In this document: positions 17,594 through 25,859 of the stretch, in pieces | Layout of the letters: every line of letters begins with the position of its first letter | How positions within the stretch are numbered: the stretch's first letter is position 1 | Assembly: GCA_016718035.1 (NCBI GenBank) | Contig: JADKEK010000001.1 | Location: 372,001 to 436,000, forward strand | DNA length: 64,000 nt | Direction: 5' to 3' | Source: Bacteroidota bacterium | Lineage (GTDB): Bacteria > Bacteroidota > Bacteroidia > Chitinophagales > BACL12 | Made by a program: the position numbers and the translations under genes | The notes under the pieces: generated by a model | Told to the model about the DNA's origin: nothing | Databases searched by the model: none | What the model saw: only the letters and a program-made list of their open reading frames with translations

Positions 17594-18859
17594 TTAGGTT
17601 TTTTGTTTTTGTTTTTTTGCGGCAGGAAATAACACATTATTTAATATAAGTCGGTACCCGGCTGAATTGGGATGTAACTCTAATTCAGTAGGAGGGTCGC
17701 CTACAAAGTGTTTATAATCTTCAGGGTCGTGGCCACCGTAAAAAGACCAAGTTCCGTAACCGTATTCGCCGTGAATATATCGCGCTTCGTTAGCGGATTT
17801 ATTTTCGCCCATAATTAATACACTGCTTTTTATCAATTTTTTATTAAACGCAGTGGTCTGACCAAAAAATCCCGGAATTGTTTTTTCATGGCATTGTGTC
17901 AACATAGTTGGAACCGGGTCCCATTTTGCTGAAAAATCAAATAAGGTGAAAAAATCTAATTCTTTTGGGACAGTTCGCGAATGTGAAACATCAATATTTG
18001 ACAATGAATATTCGTAAGGGTTTTTACTAATGGTAAAATTTTCGAAAGCAAAGGTTTTATTAAAATCTAATTTTTGTTGCGCTGCCGGGTCTGCCGGGTC
18101 GCCATCGAACATACTTTCGCAAATATCAATTCCTTCTGCGCTCAATGCAATATCATAACTGTCTGCAGCACTACACATGGCAAATAAAAATCCGCCACCG
18201 CTCACGAAATCACGAATTTTATGTGCTACTCCTAATTTTAATTGTGAAACACTGCTGTAACCAAATTCATGTGCTATGGTTTCATTTTCTTCTTCCTGTT
18301 GCTGATACCATGCTTGCGTATGATAGGCACTCCAGAATTTTCCGTACTGACCGGTAAAGTCTTCGTGATGTAAATGCAGCCAATCGTATTTAGGTAATTC
18401 GCCATCTAATACTTCTGTATCATAAATCAAGGTATAAGGAATTTCCGAATAGGTTAAAACAAGGGTAACGGCATCGTCCCAAGGTTGTTTCGAGTTTCGA
18501 GAATACACTGCCACTTTTGGGGCCTTTTCCAATTTCATAACATCCATGTTTACTTCAGGATTGGCGATATCAGCTACAATTTTATTGTAAGAAGCATCGG
18601 GAATTACTTCATAACTCACACCACGAATTAAACATTCCTTCTCATACACATCCAAATATTCAAAACAAAAACTGCCGCCTCTGTAGTTCAACATCCAGTC
18701 CAGTTTACCGCCATTTTCGAGTATCCAATAGGCTATTCCGTAACATTTCAGGTGGTCGGCCTGACCATTATCCATGGGCAATAGGATATAGGAAGCACGT
18801 GCCTGAAACATGGCACTCATGAGTAAAATGGTAAAACTGAGTTTATGTAGGAATTTCAT
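17594..18859 (-). CDS. Exported protein of the Bacteroidota 'asparagine synthetase B'-named family
   Basis: 421 residues with a signal peptide (FTILLMSAMFQARA). The body is the conserved family with ILLPMDNGQADHLKCYGIAYW, LLNYRGGSF, VYSRNSKQPWDDAVTLVL, DWLHLHHEDFTGQYGKFW, GGGFLFAMCSAADSYDIAL and SFYGGHDPEDYKHFVGDPPT. Databases often call it asparagine synthetase B, but I see no glutamine amidotransferase cysteine start and no PP-loop, so the name is probably wrong. The GGFLFAMCSAADS stretch resembles a glutamine-amidotransferase-like nucleophile elbow (inference). It lies convergent with an asparaginase-like gene. Function unknown. Confidence 0.75.
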   Translation of the reverse strand: MKFLHKLSFTILLMSAMFQARASYILLPMDNGQADHLKCYGIAYWILENGGKLDWMLNYRGGSFCFEYLDVYEKECLIRGVSYEVIPDASYNKIVADIANPEVNMDVMKLEKAPKVAVYSRNSKQPWDDAVTLVLTYSEIPYTLIYDTEVLDGELPKYDWLHLHHEDFTGQYGKFWSAYHTQAWYQQQEEENETIAHEFGYSSVSQLKLGVAHKIRDFVSGGGFLFAMCSAADSYDIALSAEGIDICESMFDGDPADPAAQQKLDFNKTFAFENFTISKNPYEYSLSNIDVSHSRTVPKELDFFTLFDFSAKWDPVPTMLTQCHEKTIPGFFGQTTAFNKKLIKSSVLIMGENKSANEARYIHGEYGYGTWSFYGGHDPEDYKHFVGDPPTELELHPNSAGYRLILNNVLFPAAKKQKQKT

Positions 18860-18915
18860 CGTAACAAATATAACGCAAAAACCAGACCTGAAATTGATTA
18901 AAAACTGTTAAGTTT

Positions 18916-19914
18916 TTATTGTTTGTAAAAGGTAGAGGTCATTTTGTCGCCATTTTGCTGAATTACCAAAATATATAAACCGGGAGAAAGGCTGTGCACA
19001 TCGCATGCAGATGTGTTATTTGTATTTCGGACAAGCAACCTTCCCGTACCATCAAAAATGGAATACGTATAAATATTGTTTAATGGTAATACTACATGTA
19101 AAACATCACTTACCGGGTTAGGAAAAATATTGATTGTAGGGTTTTCATAATTAGTATTCGAAACAATACCACAATTTACCGGTGTAATAATTTTACGAAC
19201 TGTTTCACTTACCAAGAGTCCATCGCGATATTCCCTTGTTTCAAATTGTAAAGCATATAAATCACGATAAACCGTATTACGCCAATAAAATAATCCCGCA
19301 TCGGTAAAACCAATTGAGTCGGTGCTTTCCGGCCATGAACTATAATCAACGCCACCATACACCTCAAATAACGAATTTGTATACACTAATGAATCATCTT
19401 CAGCATCAGTTGCACTTTCATCATGTGTGACATAACAATCGTTGGTAATTTCAAAATCAAAAATGGATGTGGTATGTAGGGGAGCAGTATTTAGAAAATC
19501 GAAATCATCATAAACTAATATATCCATGAATAAACTTTTTGTCCCTGCATCTTCAATGTTGCGTACATCTCCAATTAAATTATCAGATTTACAGGTAACA
19601 AGATAAGTTCCGGGGGCAAAAAAAACATGTGATGCAGAACCAAAATTTTGGTAAACACTATCATTTATCATTACGGAAGTAAGTTCAGGGAAACTGGAGC
19701 CACCGTCACCATATTCCAGCCAAGCCTCGCTATTGGGCGCATTTAAAGAATAAGTAGTTACATAATAAGTCACAATAGCACCATCAAGCGAATAGGTTAA
19801 TTCACCACCAATTAATTCCTGTGCATGTGAGGTGTTATAAAATAATCCTAAAATTAAAACTACACACCAAAAGCGAGCAGGAAAAAATATAGAGGATGTG
19901 TTAAAATTTGCCAT
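18916..19914 (-). CDS. T9SS type A secreted protein with PKD-like N-terminal module
   Basis: About 332 residues from the ATG at 19914 (MANFNTSSIFFPARFW). Signal peptide to about residue 32 (HAQ), then a beta-rich module with EYGDGGSSFPEL and FFAPGTYLVTC typical of PKD-like domains. The last ~75 residues form a type A sorting domain (NIFPNPVSDVLHVVLPL ... LSPGLYILVIQQNG). Exported by Sec, then by the type IX system to the cell surface. Its N-terminal module resembles that of the type B protein at 25860. Role unknown. Confidence 0.8.
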   Translation of the reverse strand: MANFNTSSIFFPARFWCVVLILGLFYNTSHAQELIGGELTYSLDGAIVTYYVTTYSLNAPNSEAWLEYGDGGSSFPELTSVMINDSVYQNFGSASHVFFAPGTYLVTCKSDNLIGDVRNIEDAGTKSLFMDILVYDDFDFLNTAPLHTTSIFDFEITNDCYVTHDESATDAEDDSLVYTNSLFEVYGGVDYSSWPESTDSIGFTDAGLFYWRNTVYRDLYALQFETREYRDGLLVSETVRKIITPVNCGIVSNTNYENPTINIFPNPVSDVLHVVLPLNNIYTYSIFDGTGRLLVRNTNNTSACDVHSLSPGLYILVIQQNGDKMTSTFYKQ

Positions 19915-19964
19915 GGTAGAAATATTTGTTATAAATTTAACTAAAATTACCAAAAACTACTCAA

Positions 19965-20525
19965 ATGAAAAATTCAATTATCGCAATTCTGATTGGTGCA
20001 CTCATTTTATTTGTGTATCAGGCACTTGCATGGATGGTATTGCCTGTTCATGCTAATTCTCACAAGTACACCGCTACTGAGGATTCCTTATTGGCGGCTA
20101 TGAATGGCCTTGAAGAAGGTGTTTATTACCTGCCTGGAACACCGCCAAATATTGGCAAATCGGAAGCACAAAAACTACATGAAAACAACGTTGGCAAACC
20201 ATGGGCAATGTTGTATTATCACGAAAATCTGGAAATGAATATGGGCAAAAGTATGGGGCTTGGATTTCTGATTGACCTCATTGCTGTTGCGTTAACTGTA
20301 AGGTTAATTCAATTGGGAAATATTACCGGTAAAAGTAATATCCTGAGAGCAACAATGGTAATCGCATTTATTATTGTGTTTAGCAGTGCTATGATGAATT
20401 GGAATTGGTTTAGTACACCATGGCATTATTTAACGGGAGAAATTCTTGATCATTTAATTGGAGGATTATTACTCGGATTGTGGTTGGGATTTATTTTAGG
20501 ACGAAAACCAAAAGCAGCAAATTAA
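19965..20525 (+). CDS. Conserved four-helix membrane protein
   Basis: 186 residues. One N-terminal helix (IIAILIGALILFVYQALAWM), a ~70-residue periplasmic loop (YYLPGTPPNIGKSEAQKLHE), then three helices and a short basic tail (GRKPKAAN). Conserved hypothetical proteins with this helix-loop-three-helix layout are common in the phylum; function unknown. Divergent from the T9SS protein with only 50 nt between starts, and followed by a terminator hairpin. Confidence 0.7.
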   Translation: MKNSIIAILIGALILFVYQALAWMVLPVHANSHKYTATEDSLLAAMNGLEEGVYYLPGTPPNIGKSEAQKLHENNVGKPWAMLYYHENLEMNMGKSMGLGFLIDLIAVALTVRLIQLGNITGKSNILRATMVIAFIIVFSSAMMNWNWFSTPWHYLTGEILDHLIGGLLLGLWLGFILGRKPKAAN

Positions 20526-20530
20526 TTTCA

Positions 20531-20560
20531 AAAGCGGTAATGTAAATTGCCGCTTTTTTT
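20531..20560. terminator. Bidirectional rho-independent terminator
   Basis: AAAGCGG (20531-20537) pairs with CCGCTTT (20550-20556) and is followed by T residues on the plus strand, while an A/T-rich flank lies on the other side. It serves the 19965 gene and the convergent lipoprotein. Confidence 0.75.
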
Positions 20561-20747
20561 ATTTATAAAAAGGATTTGAATTAATTATTAAAACGGTATC
20601 ACAATCAATTGAATCAGCAGTAATTGTAATAGGTTTATTGTCGATATAAATAATAGAGGCATTTCTTGAATGTGTTTCATACAACGGCTCTTTTGCACAT
20701 GCAGCAAGCAGACTAATAAGTAGTATGAATAAGCCTCTTATTTTCAT
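20559..20747 (-). CDS. Small lipoprotein, unknown function
   Basis: 62 residues from the ATG at 20747 (MKIRGLFILLISLLAACAKEP). The lipobox LLAAC gives a lipidated cysteine at about residue 17, followed by a short mature part (~46 aa) with ITADSIDCDTVLI. An earlier ATG at 20789 would add 14 unlikely residues. No family recognised; its small size lowers confidence. 20748-20974 is AT-rich with the sdh promoter and no gene. Confidence 0.55.
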   Translation of the reverse strand: MKIRGLFILLISLLAACAKEPLYETHSRNASIIYIDNKPITITADSIDCDTVLIINSNPFYK

Positions 20748-20944
20748 CCTGTATAATGGAATATGGTGACATTTAACTTCTTGGTTCACAGCTGCTGTTT
20801 TGTATTTTGGAATTTAAATTTCGGAAATTTTGAAATAGTATTAAGGCTTCAACTTCCTTATTTAGACAAATTCAAAATAAGCACTGTTAAAATATTATGG
20901 ATAATTCTATCTGTTGGTAAACATATAATTCAATCTTACTGTTT

Positions 20945-20952
20945 TACATTTG
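20945..20952 (+). promoter_or_regulatory. -7 box TACATTTG before sdhC
   Basis: Exact TAnnTTTG match, 22 nt before the sdhC ATG. No good -33 element at the expected distance. Confidence 0.45.
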
Positions 20953-20974
20953 CAATTGTGAAAATCTTTAATGC

Positions 20975-21679
20975 ATGAGTTGGATGAATACGTTTTTAAC
21001 CTCTTCCATTGGCCGAAAGCTAGTGATGTCGGTTACCGGTTTGTTTCTAATCACCTTCCTTATTGTTCATTGTACCATCAATTCGATGATATTTTTCAAC
21101 GACGGAGGTGAAGCTTTTAACAAAGCAGCCCATTTTATGGGGACAAACATTTTAATCAGGACTATGGAAATTGTGCTTTTTGCGGGTTTAATCCTGCATA
21201 TTGTGCAAGCCTATATGCTAGCAGCAAAAAACCGTCAGGCTCGGCCTCAGGGTTATGCAGTTAGCAATCCAGGTGCGAACAGCAAATGGTATAGCCGCAG
21301 TATGACCTTACTCGGAACACTTATTTTGATGTTTTTGGTATTGCATATCAGTCATTTCTGGTCAAACAGCCGTTTGGGTGGAATGATGGGCATTGCTCCA
21401 TTGGAAGAAGTACAAATTGGCGACAAAGAAGTCCTCAATTTATATCAGGACATGATGGTTACTTTTCAAAGTCCGTTTGTAATTGTAATTTATGTATTAG
21501 GCGTTATTTCATTATGCTGGCATTTAATACACGGATTTCAATCGGCATTTCAAACATTGGGTGTAAACCATAAAAAGTATACCCCGGTGATTAAAAATAT
21601 CGGAATTGGATTTTCCATTCTGATATGCCTTTTATTCGCACTTATGCCTGTTTCAATTTACGCAGGCTGGATTTGTTAA
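20975..21679 (+). CDS. sdhC: Succinate dehydrogenase / fumarate reductase cytochrome b subunit
   Basis: 234 residues with five membrane helices, the single large di-haem-type anchor used in Bacteroidota instead of separate SdhC and SdhD. Signature: SSIGRKLVMSVTGLFLITFL, then histidine-bearing helices (LIVHCTINSMI, LILHIVQAYML, LVLHISHFW, WHLIHGFQSAFQTLG) that can bind haem b. Passes electrons between quinone and the SdhB clusters in the inner membrane. First gene of sdhCAB. Confidence 0.93.
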   Translation: MSWMNTFLTSSIGRKLVMSVTGLFLITFLIVHCTINSMIFFNDGGEAFNKAAHFMGTNILIRTMEIVLFAGLILHIVQAYMLAAKNRQARPQGYAVSNPGANSKWYSRSMTLLGTLILMFLVLHISHFWSNSRLGGMMGIAPLEEVQIGDKEVLNLYQDMMVTFQSPFVIVIYVLGVISLCWHLIHGFQSAFQTLGVNHKKYTPVIKNIGIGFSILICLLFALMPVSIYAGWIC

Positions 21680-21716
21680 CCTTATCCCAATATCAATTTA
21701 AACAGCAATTTATTCA

Positions 21717-23651
21717 ATGGCACTAGATTCAAAAATACCCGCAGGCGATCTTCAACAGAAATGGGAAGATTACAAAAACCACGTTAAACTGGTTAATCCC
21801 TCCAATAAGCGGAAATTGGAAATCATAGTTGTAGGAACAGGTTTGGCCGGTTCATCGGCAGCTGCAACTTTGGCTGAATTAGGTTATAAAGTAAAAGCAT
21901 TTTGTTACCAGGATTCCCCTCGTCGTGCGCACTCAATAGCTGCACAGGGTGGTATCAATGCTGCTAAAAATTATAAAAACGACGGCGATTCAGTATATCG
22001 TTTGTTTTACGATACTATTAAGGGAGGCGACTTCCGTGCACGTGAAGCAAATGTTTACCGTTTGGCTGAAGTGAGCGTAAACATTATTGACCAATGTGTG
22101 GCGCAAGGTGTGCCTTTTGCCCGCGAATATGGTGGATTATTAGATAATCGTTCATTTGGTGGTGCCCAAGTTTCGCGTACATTTTATGCGCGCGGTCAAA
22201 CCGGACAACAATTATTAATCGGCGCTTACCAGGCATTGGAACGCCAGATTGGTTTGGGTAATGTGCAAATGTATTCCCGCCACGAAATGCTTGATGTAGT
22301 TACTATTGATGGCAAAGCACGTGGTATTATTGCCCGCGATTTAGTTACCGGTAAATTGGAACGCCATTTCGGACACGCTGTATTATTATGCACCGGTGGT
22401 TATGGCAACGTATTTTTCCTTTCTACCAATGCAATGGGTTGCAACGTTACCGCAGCCTGGAAAGCATATAAAAGAGGCGCCTATTTTGGCAATCCTTGTT
22501 ATACTCAAATTCACCCTACTTGTATTCCGGTTTCCGGCGAATATCAAAGTAAACTGACACTGATGAGTGAAAGTTTGCGTAATGATGGTCGTGTTTGGGT
22601 GCCAAAAACACAAGAAGACGCAAAAGCTATTCGCGAAGGCAGAAAGAAACCTACCGATATTGCAGAAGATGCCCGCGATTATTATCTCGAAAGAAAATAT
22701 CCTTCATATGGTAACCTCGCACCACGCGATATTTCATCACGTGCAGCTAAAGAAGCTTGCGACGATGGAAGAGGAGTGGGAGAGAGCGGTTTAGCCGTTT
22801 ATCTCGACTTTGCCGATGCCATTAAACGTTTAGGAAAACATGTAATTGAAGAACGCTACGGCAATTTATTCGACATGTATTCGCATATCACTGCAGAAGA
22901 CCCATATTCAGTGCCAATGCGTATTTATCCAGCCGTGCATTATACCATGGGCGGATTATGGGTAGATTATGATTTAATGACCACCGTTCCGGGATTGTAC
23001 GCTTTGGGTGAAGCTAATTTTAGCGACCATGGTGCCAATCGTTTAGGAGCAAGTGCATTAATGCAAGGATTAGCTGATGGTTATTTTGTAATTCCTTATA
23101 CGATAGGTGCTTATTTATCAGGCGAAATATTTACAAAAGCGATTCCAACTGATCATCCTGCATTTGTTGAAGCAGAAAATCATGTGCAAACAACATTAAA
23201 TAATTTATTGTCGATTCAAGGCACTAAATCGGTTGACCAATACCATAAAGAATTAGGCAAAATTATGTGGGATTATTGCGGTATGGCGCGCACTGCAGAA
23301 GGCTTAACAAAAGCAAGAGACATGGTGCGTAAATTACGTGCAGAATTCTGGCAAAATGTTCGTGTAACCGGCAAAGCTGATGAGTTAAATCAGGATTTGG
23401 AAAAAGCACAACGCGTTGCTGACTTTATGGAATTAGGCGAATTAATGATTGTAGATGCATTAGAACGCAACGAATCATGCGGAGGGCATTTCCGCGTTGA
23501 ATTCCAGGAAGAAGGTGAAGCAAAACGTAACGATGATACTTATGCCTATGTTGCTGCCTGGGAATTTAAAGGTATCGAGAATAATCCTGTAATGCACAAA
23601 GAAGAATTAAAATTTGAAGAAGTAAAATTGGCAACCCGTTCTTATAAATAA
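21717..23651 (+). CDS. sdhA: Succinate dehydrogenase / fumarate reductase flavoprotein subunit
   Basis: 644 residues, full length. Oxidises succinate to fumarate. FAD-binding GTGLAGSSAAATLAELG near residues 40-56. The histidine expected to bind FAD covalently is H72 in RRAHSIAAQGGINAAKN. The C-terminal active-site region has YPAVHYTMGGLWVDYDL and ALGEANFSDHGANRLGASAL. Lies 37 nt after sdhC and 28 nt before sdhB. The long C-terminal part (beyond ~600) with FRVEFQEEGEAKRNDD is typical of the phylum. Confidence 0.96.
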   Translation: MALDSKIPAGDLQQKWEDYKNHVKLVNPSNKRKLEIIVVGTGLAGSSAAATLAELGYKVKAFCYQDSPRRAHSIAAQGGINAAKNYKNDGDSVYRLFYDTIKGGDFRAREANVYRLAEVSVNIIDQCVAQGVPFAREYGGLLDNRSFGGAQVSRTFYARGQTGQQLLIGAYQALERQIGLGNVQMYSRHEMLDVVTIDGKARGIIARDLVTGKLERHFGHAVLLCTGGYGNVFFLSTNAMGCNVTAAWKAYKRGAYFGNPCYTQIHPTCIPVSGEYQSKLTLMSESLRNDGRVWVPKTQEDAKAIREGRKKPTDIAEDARDYYLERKYPSYGNLAPRDISSRAAKEACDDGRGVGESGLAVYLDFADAIKRLGKHVIEERYGNLFDMYSHITAEDPYSVPMRIYPAVHYTMGGLWVDYDLMTTVPGLYALGEANFSDHGANRLGASALMQGLADGYFVIPYTIGAYLSGEIFTKAIPTDHPAFVEAENHVQTTLNNLLSIQGTKSVDQYHKELGKIMWDYCGMARTAEGLTKARDMVRKLRAEFWQNVRVTGKADELNQDLEKAQRVADFMELGELMIVDALERNESCGGHFRVEFQEEGEAKRNDDTYAYVAAWEFKGIENNPVMHKEELKFEEVKLATRSYK

Positions 23652-23679
23652 AAGCGGAATTGTTGATGACAAAATATCA

Positions 23680-24444
23680 ATGACTATGAATATTAAACTC
23701 AGAATCTGGAGACAAGCAAATGCACAGGCAGAAGGTAAATTGGTTGAATACCAACTTAACGATGTAAGTGCGAATATGTCGTTTTTAGAAATGATGGATG
23801 TATTAAATGAGCAACTCATTTCAAAAGGGGAAGCACCGGTTGCATTCGACCACGATTGCCGTGAAGGTATTTGTGGAACATGCAGTATGTATATTAATGG
23901 CCGTGCACATGGTCCTCAAAAATTATCTACTACTTGTCAGTTATACATGCGCAATTTTACCGATGGTGAAACAATTACCATTGAGCCATTCCGCGCAAAA
24001 GGTTTTCCGGTATTAAAAGATTTATGTGTCGACCGTTCGGCATTTGACCGTATTATTGCTGCCGGCGGATATATTTCTGCATCTACAGGACAGGCACAAG
24101 ATGCTAATGCTATTCCGGTAGAAAAAGCAGCTGCTGATTCGGCAATGGATGCTGCAGCATGTATAGGTTGTGGCGCTTGCGTTGCAGCTTGTAAAAATGC
24201 ATCAGCCATGTTGTTTGTTTCTGCTAAAGTTTCGCATTTAGCATTATTACCACAAGGTCACCCTGAACGCAAAAAACGTGCATTAGCAATGGTTGCACAA
24301 ATGGATGCTGAAGGATTTGGTTCATGCACTAATACTTATGCATGTGAAGCAGAATGTCCGAAAGGAATTTCGGTAGCTAATATTGCGCGATTAAACCGCG
24401 AATTTTTAAATGCCTCTTTAATTAGTGAAGAGATGCCCAAATAA
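23680..24444 (+). CDS. sdhB: Succinate dehydrogenase / fumarate reductase iron-sulfur subunit
   Basis: 254 residues. The N-terminal ferredoxin-like domain binds [2Fe-2S] through CREGICGTCSMYING and a later Cys (STTCQ). The C-terminal domain has CIGCGACVAACKNAS and CTNTYACEAECPKGI for the [4Fe-4S] and [3Fe-4S] clusters. Links SdhA to the SdhC anchor. The ATG at 23680 (MTMNIKLRIWRQ) and the one at 23686 are both possible starts. Followed by a strong terminator. Confidence 0.95.
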   Translation: MTMNIKLRIWRQANAQAEGKLVEYQLNDVSANMSFLEMMDVLNEQLISKGEAPVAFDHDCREGICGTCSMYINGRAHGPQKLSTTCQLYMRNFTDGETITIEPFRAKGFPVLKDLCVDRSAFDRIIAAGGYISASTGQAQDANAIPVEKAAADSAMDAAACIGCGACVAACKNASAMLFVSAKVSHLALLPQGHPERKKRALAMVAQMDAEGFGSCTNTYACEAECPKGISVANIARLNREFLNASLISEEMPK

Positions 24445-24468
24445 TTGATTTCGATTTGAGTTAAAACA

Positions 24469-24498
24469 AAAGCCTTGCAAGTTACGATGCAAGGCTTT
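24469..24498. terminator. Bidirectional terminator after sdhB
   Basis: Perfect 11-bp inverted repeat AAAGCCTTGCA (24469-24479) / TGCAAGGCTTT (24488-24498), 8-nt loop, with A/T-rich flanks. It lies between convergent genes. Confidence 0.8.
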
Positions 24499-24518
24499 GT
24501 TATTTAATAAATTTGGTA

Positions 24519-25448
24519 TCAAGGTAACCCCAGGATTAAACTATCCAAGTCTTCTTCAGTAATTGGTTGTAAATTCATATAATATGTCGCATACATTTCA
24601 GGCATTACCGGTCTTAACCCATAATATAATTCACCATCTAAAACAGCAATAATTAAAAAATGCATACTAATTGCACCAATGCCATTAATTAAAACAGTAT
24701 TTGCTAATGGATTATTTAAAGATACAACTGAATGAGCATCCGCTAGCACTGCAAAACCCATAGCATTATCAAATCCAATAGTATAGTTGCTGTCCAATTT
24801 AATTGTACAATCTACTGTTGGACCACCTACAACATAATCACAATTACACCATCCTACGCTATCACAAAAAATGGAATAGGTATTTTCTATATCATTAAAT
24901 TGCACAAAGTCGATTGGTGGGATTGCAGCCATATTTGGAGGAATTAGTACCCAGTCGACACCTGTTGGTGTAGTTGCTCCGGAATAAAATGCCATACCCG
25001 GATCGTAAGTCTGAGCAGGAATTACAGCATAATAAGTTGCACCGGGAGCAAGTTTTAATGTATTACCTCCCTGGCTTGCTGCAACATAATACATGCCACC
25101 ACTATTGAGTATGTTTTCACCACTTATTGGAAACACATCGTTATAAATCATGTCGGCATTTGTTTGTATTTCTAATAATGTGATGGTAATAAATCCAGTA
25201 CATGGTGTACCGTCGGCAAATACAAAAGAGTTGGGTGAAAAGGTTAGTATGGTTCCCTTTTCGCCAATCACAGTAGATTCCGAACCTGAGGTAATGGTGA
25301 ACGTTTGGGGTGCAGATTTTTTGTTTTCCATGAACGAAAAAATACTACTGAAAGTACCTTGCGGCAAATCCGGTTCTTCTTCTACAGCACATGCATTAAA
25401 TAATAAGAGGGGCAACGCCAACAGCAGCAATAAGGGTAATTTTTTCAT
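24519..25448 (-). CDS. Lipoprotein, Bacteroidota surface/periplasmic family
   Basis: About 309 residues. Signal peptide ends in the lipobox LFNACAVEEEP. The mature part begins with a module read as TFTITSGSESTVIGEKGT then LTFSPNSFVFADGTPCTGFI, and ITITLLEI. This is the 'G-T-x-F-x-P-x-x-F-v-x-x-x-G-x-x-v-x-G-x-i' pattern seen in many Bacteroidota lipoproteins of unknown role. Start chosen at the ATG at 25448 (MKKLPLLLL); one 15 nt upstream is also possible. Monocistronic, convergent with sdhCAB. Confidence 0.72.
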   Translation of the reverse strand: MKKLPLLLLLALPLLLFNACAVEEEPDLPQGTFSSIFSFMENKKSAPQTFTITSGSESTVIGEKGTILTFSPNSFVFADGTPCTGFITITLLEIQTNADMIYNDVFPISGENILNSGGMYYVAASQGGNTLKLAPGATYYAVIPAQTYDPGMAFYSGATTPTGVDWVLIPPNMAAIPPIDFVQFNDIENTYSIFCDSVGWCNCDYVVGGPTVDCTIKLDSNYTIGFDNAMGFAVLADAHSVVSLNNPLANTVLINGIGAISMHFLIIAVLDGELYYGLRPVMPEMYATYYMNLQPITEEDLDSLILGLP

Positions 25449-25463
25449 AATGATTAATTTCAA

Positions 25464-25859
25464 AAATGAATGATAAATTTTCCAATATGTGGTGCGCTTA
25501 ATTGGGAAATACTGTTCATCAAGACATTCACGATTTGTCCTGATGTTTAGGTTGGTTTGCTCTGTGTTTCAAATATACTCAATTTTTTTATTTCAAATTT
25601 TCGTGGAGTTAATTTTTGGGACTAATACCAATTGCCAAGTACTCGGACGGTTTTTACTCTAAACAGTTTGAAGTATCGCCCTTTTAGCAATGTAAATTGT
25701 TTAGGTGGTCCAGTTATAATAAAGCATAAGATATGAAAAGGCATATCGTACTGTATGCCATAAATTTTGAATACCGGTGTTTGATATTGCAAAACTTTTA
25801 CTCTGGGATTACAATAAAGCACCTGTTTTTTTCGTAGATTTAGGTCTGAAAACAATGAA
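25464..25859. other. Intergenic region, no gene seen
   Basis: 396 nt between divergent starts. A minus frame of 102 codons (25622-25930) overlaps the start of the 25860 gene and has no recognisable features, so I treat it as non-coding. A weak promoter-like TAGATTTA occurs at 25835, 17 nt before the start of the next gene's leader. Nothing else stands out. Confidence 0.4.

Noticed and set aside
17594..18859. Name 'asparagine synthetase B' as a function
   Set aside because: No amidotransferase cysteine start or PP-loop seen, and the protein has a signal peptide.
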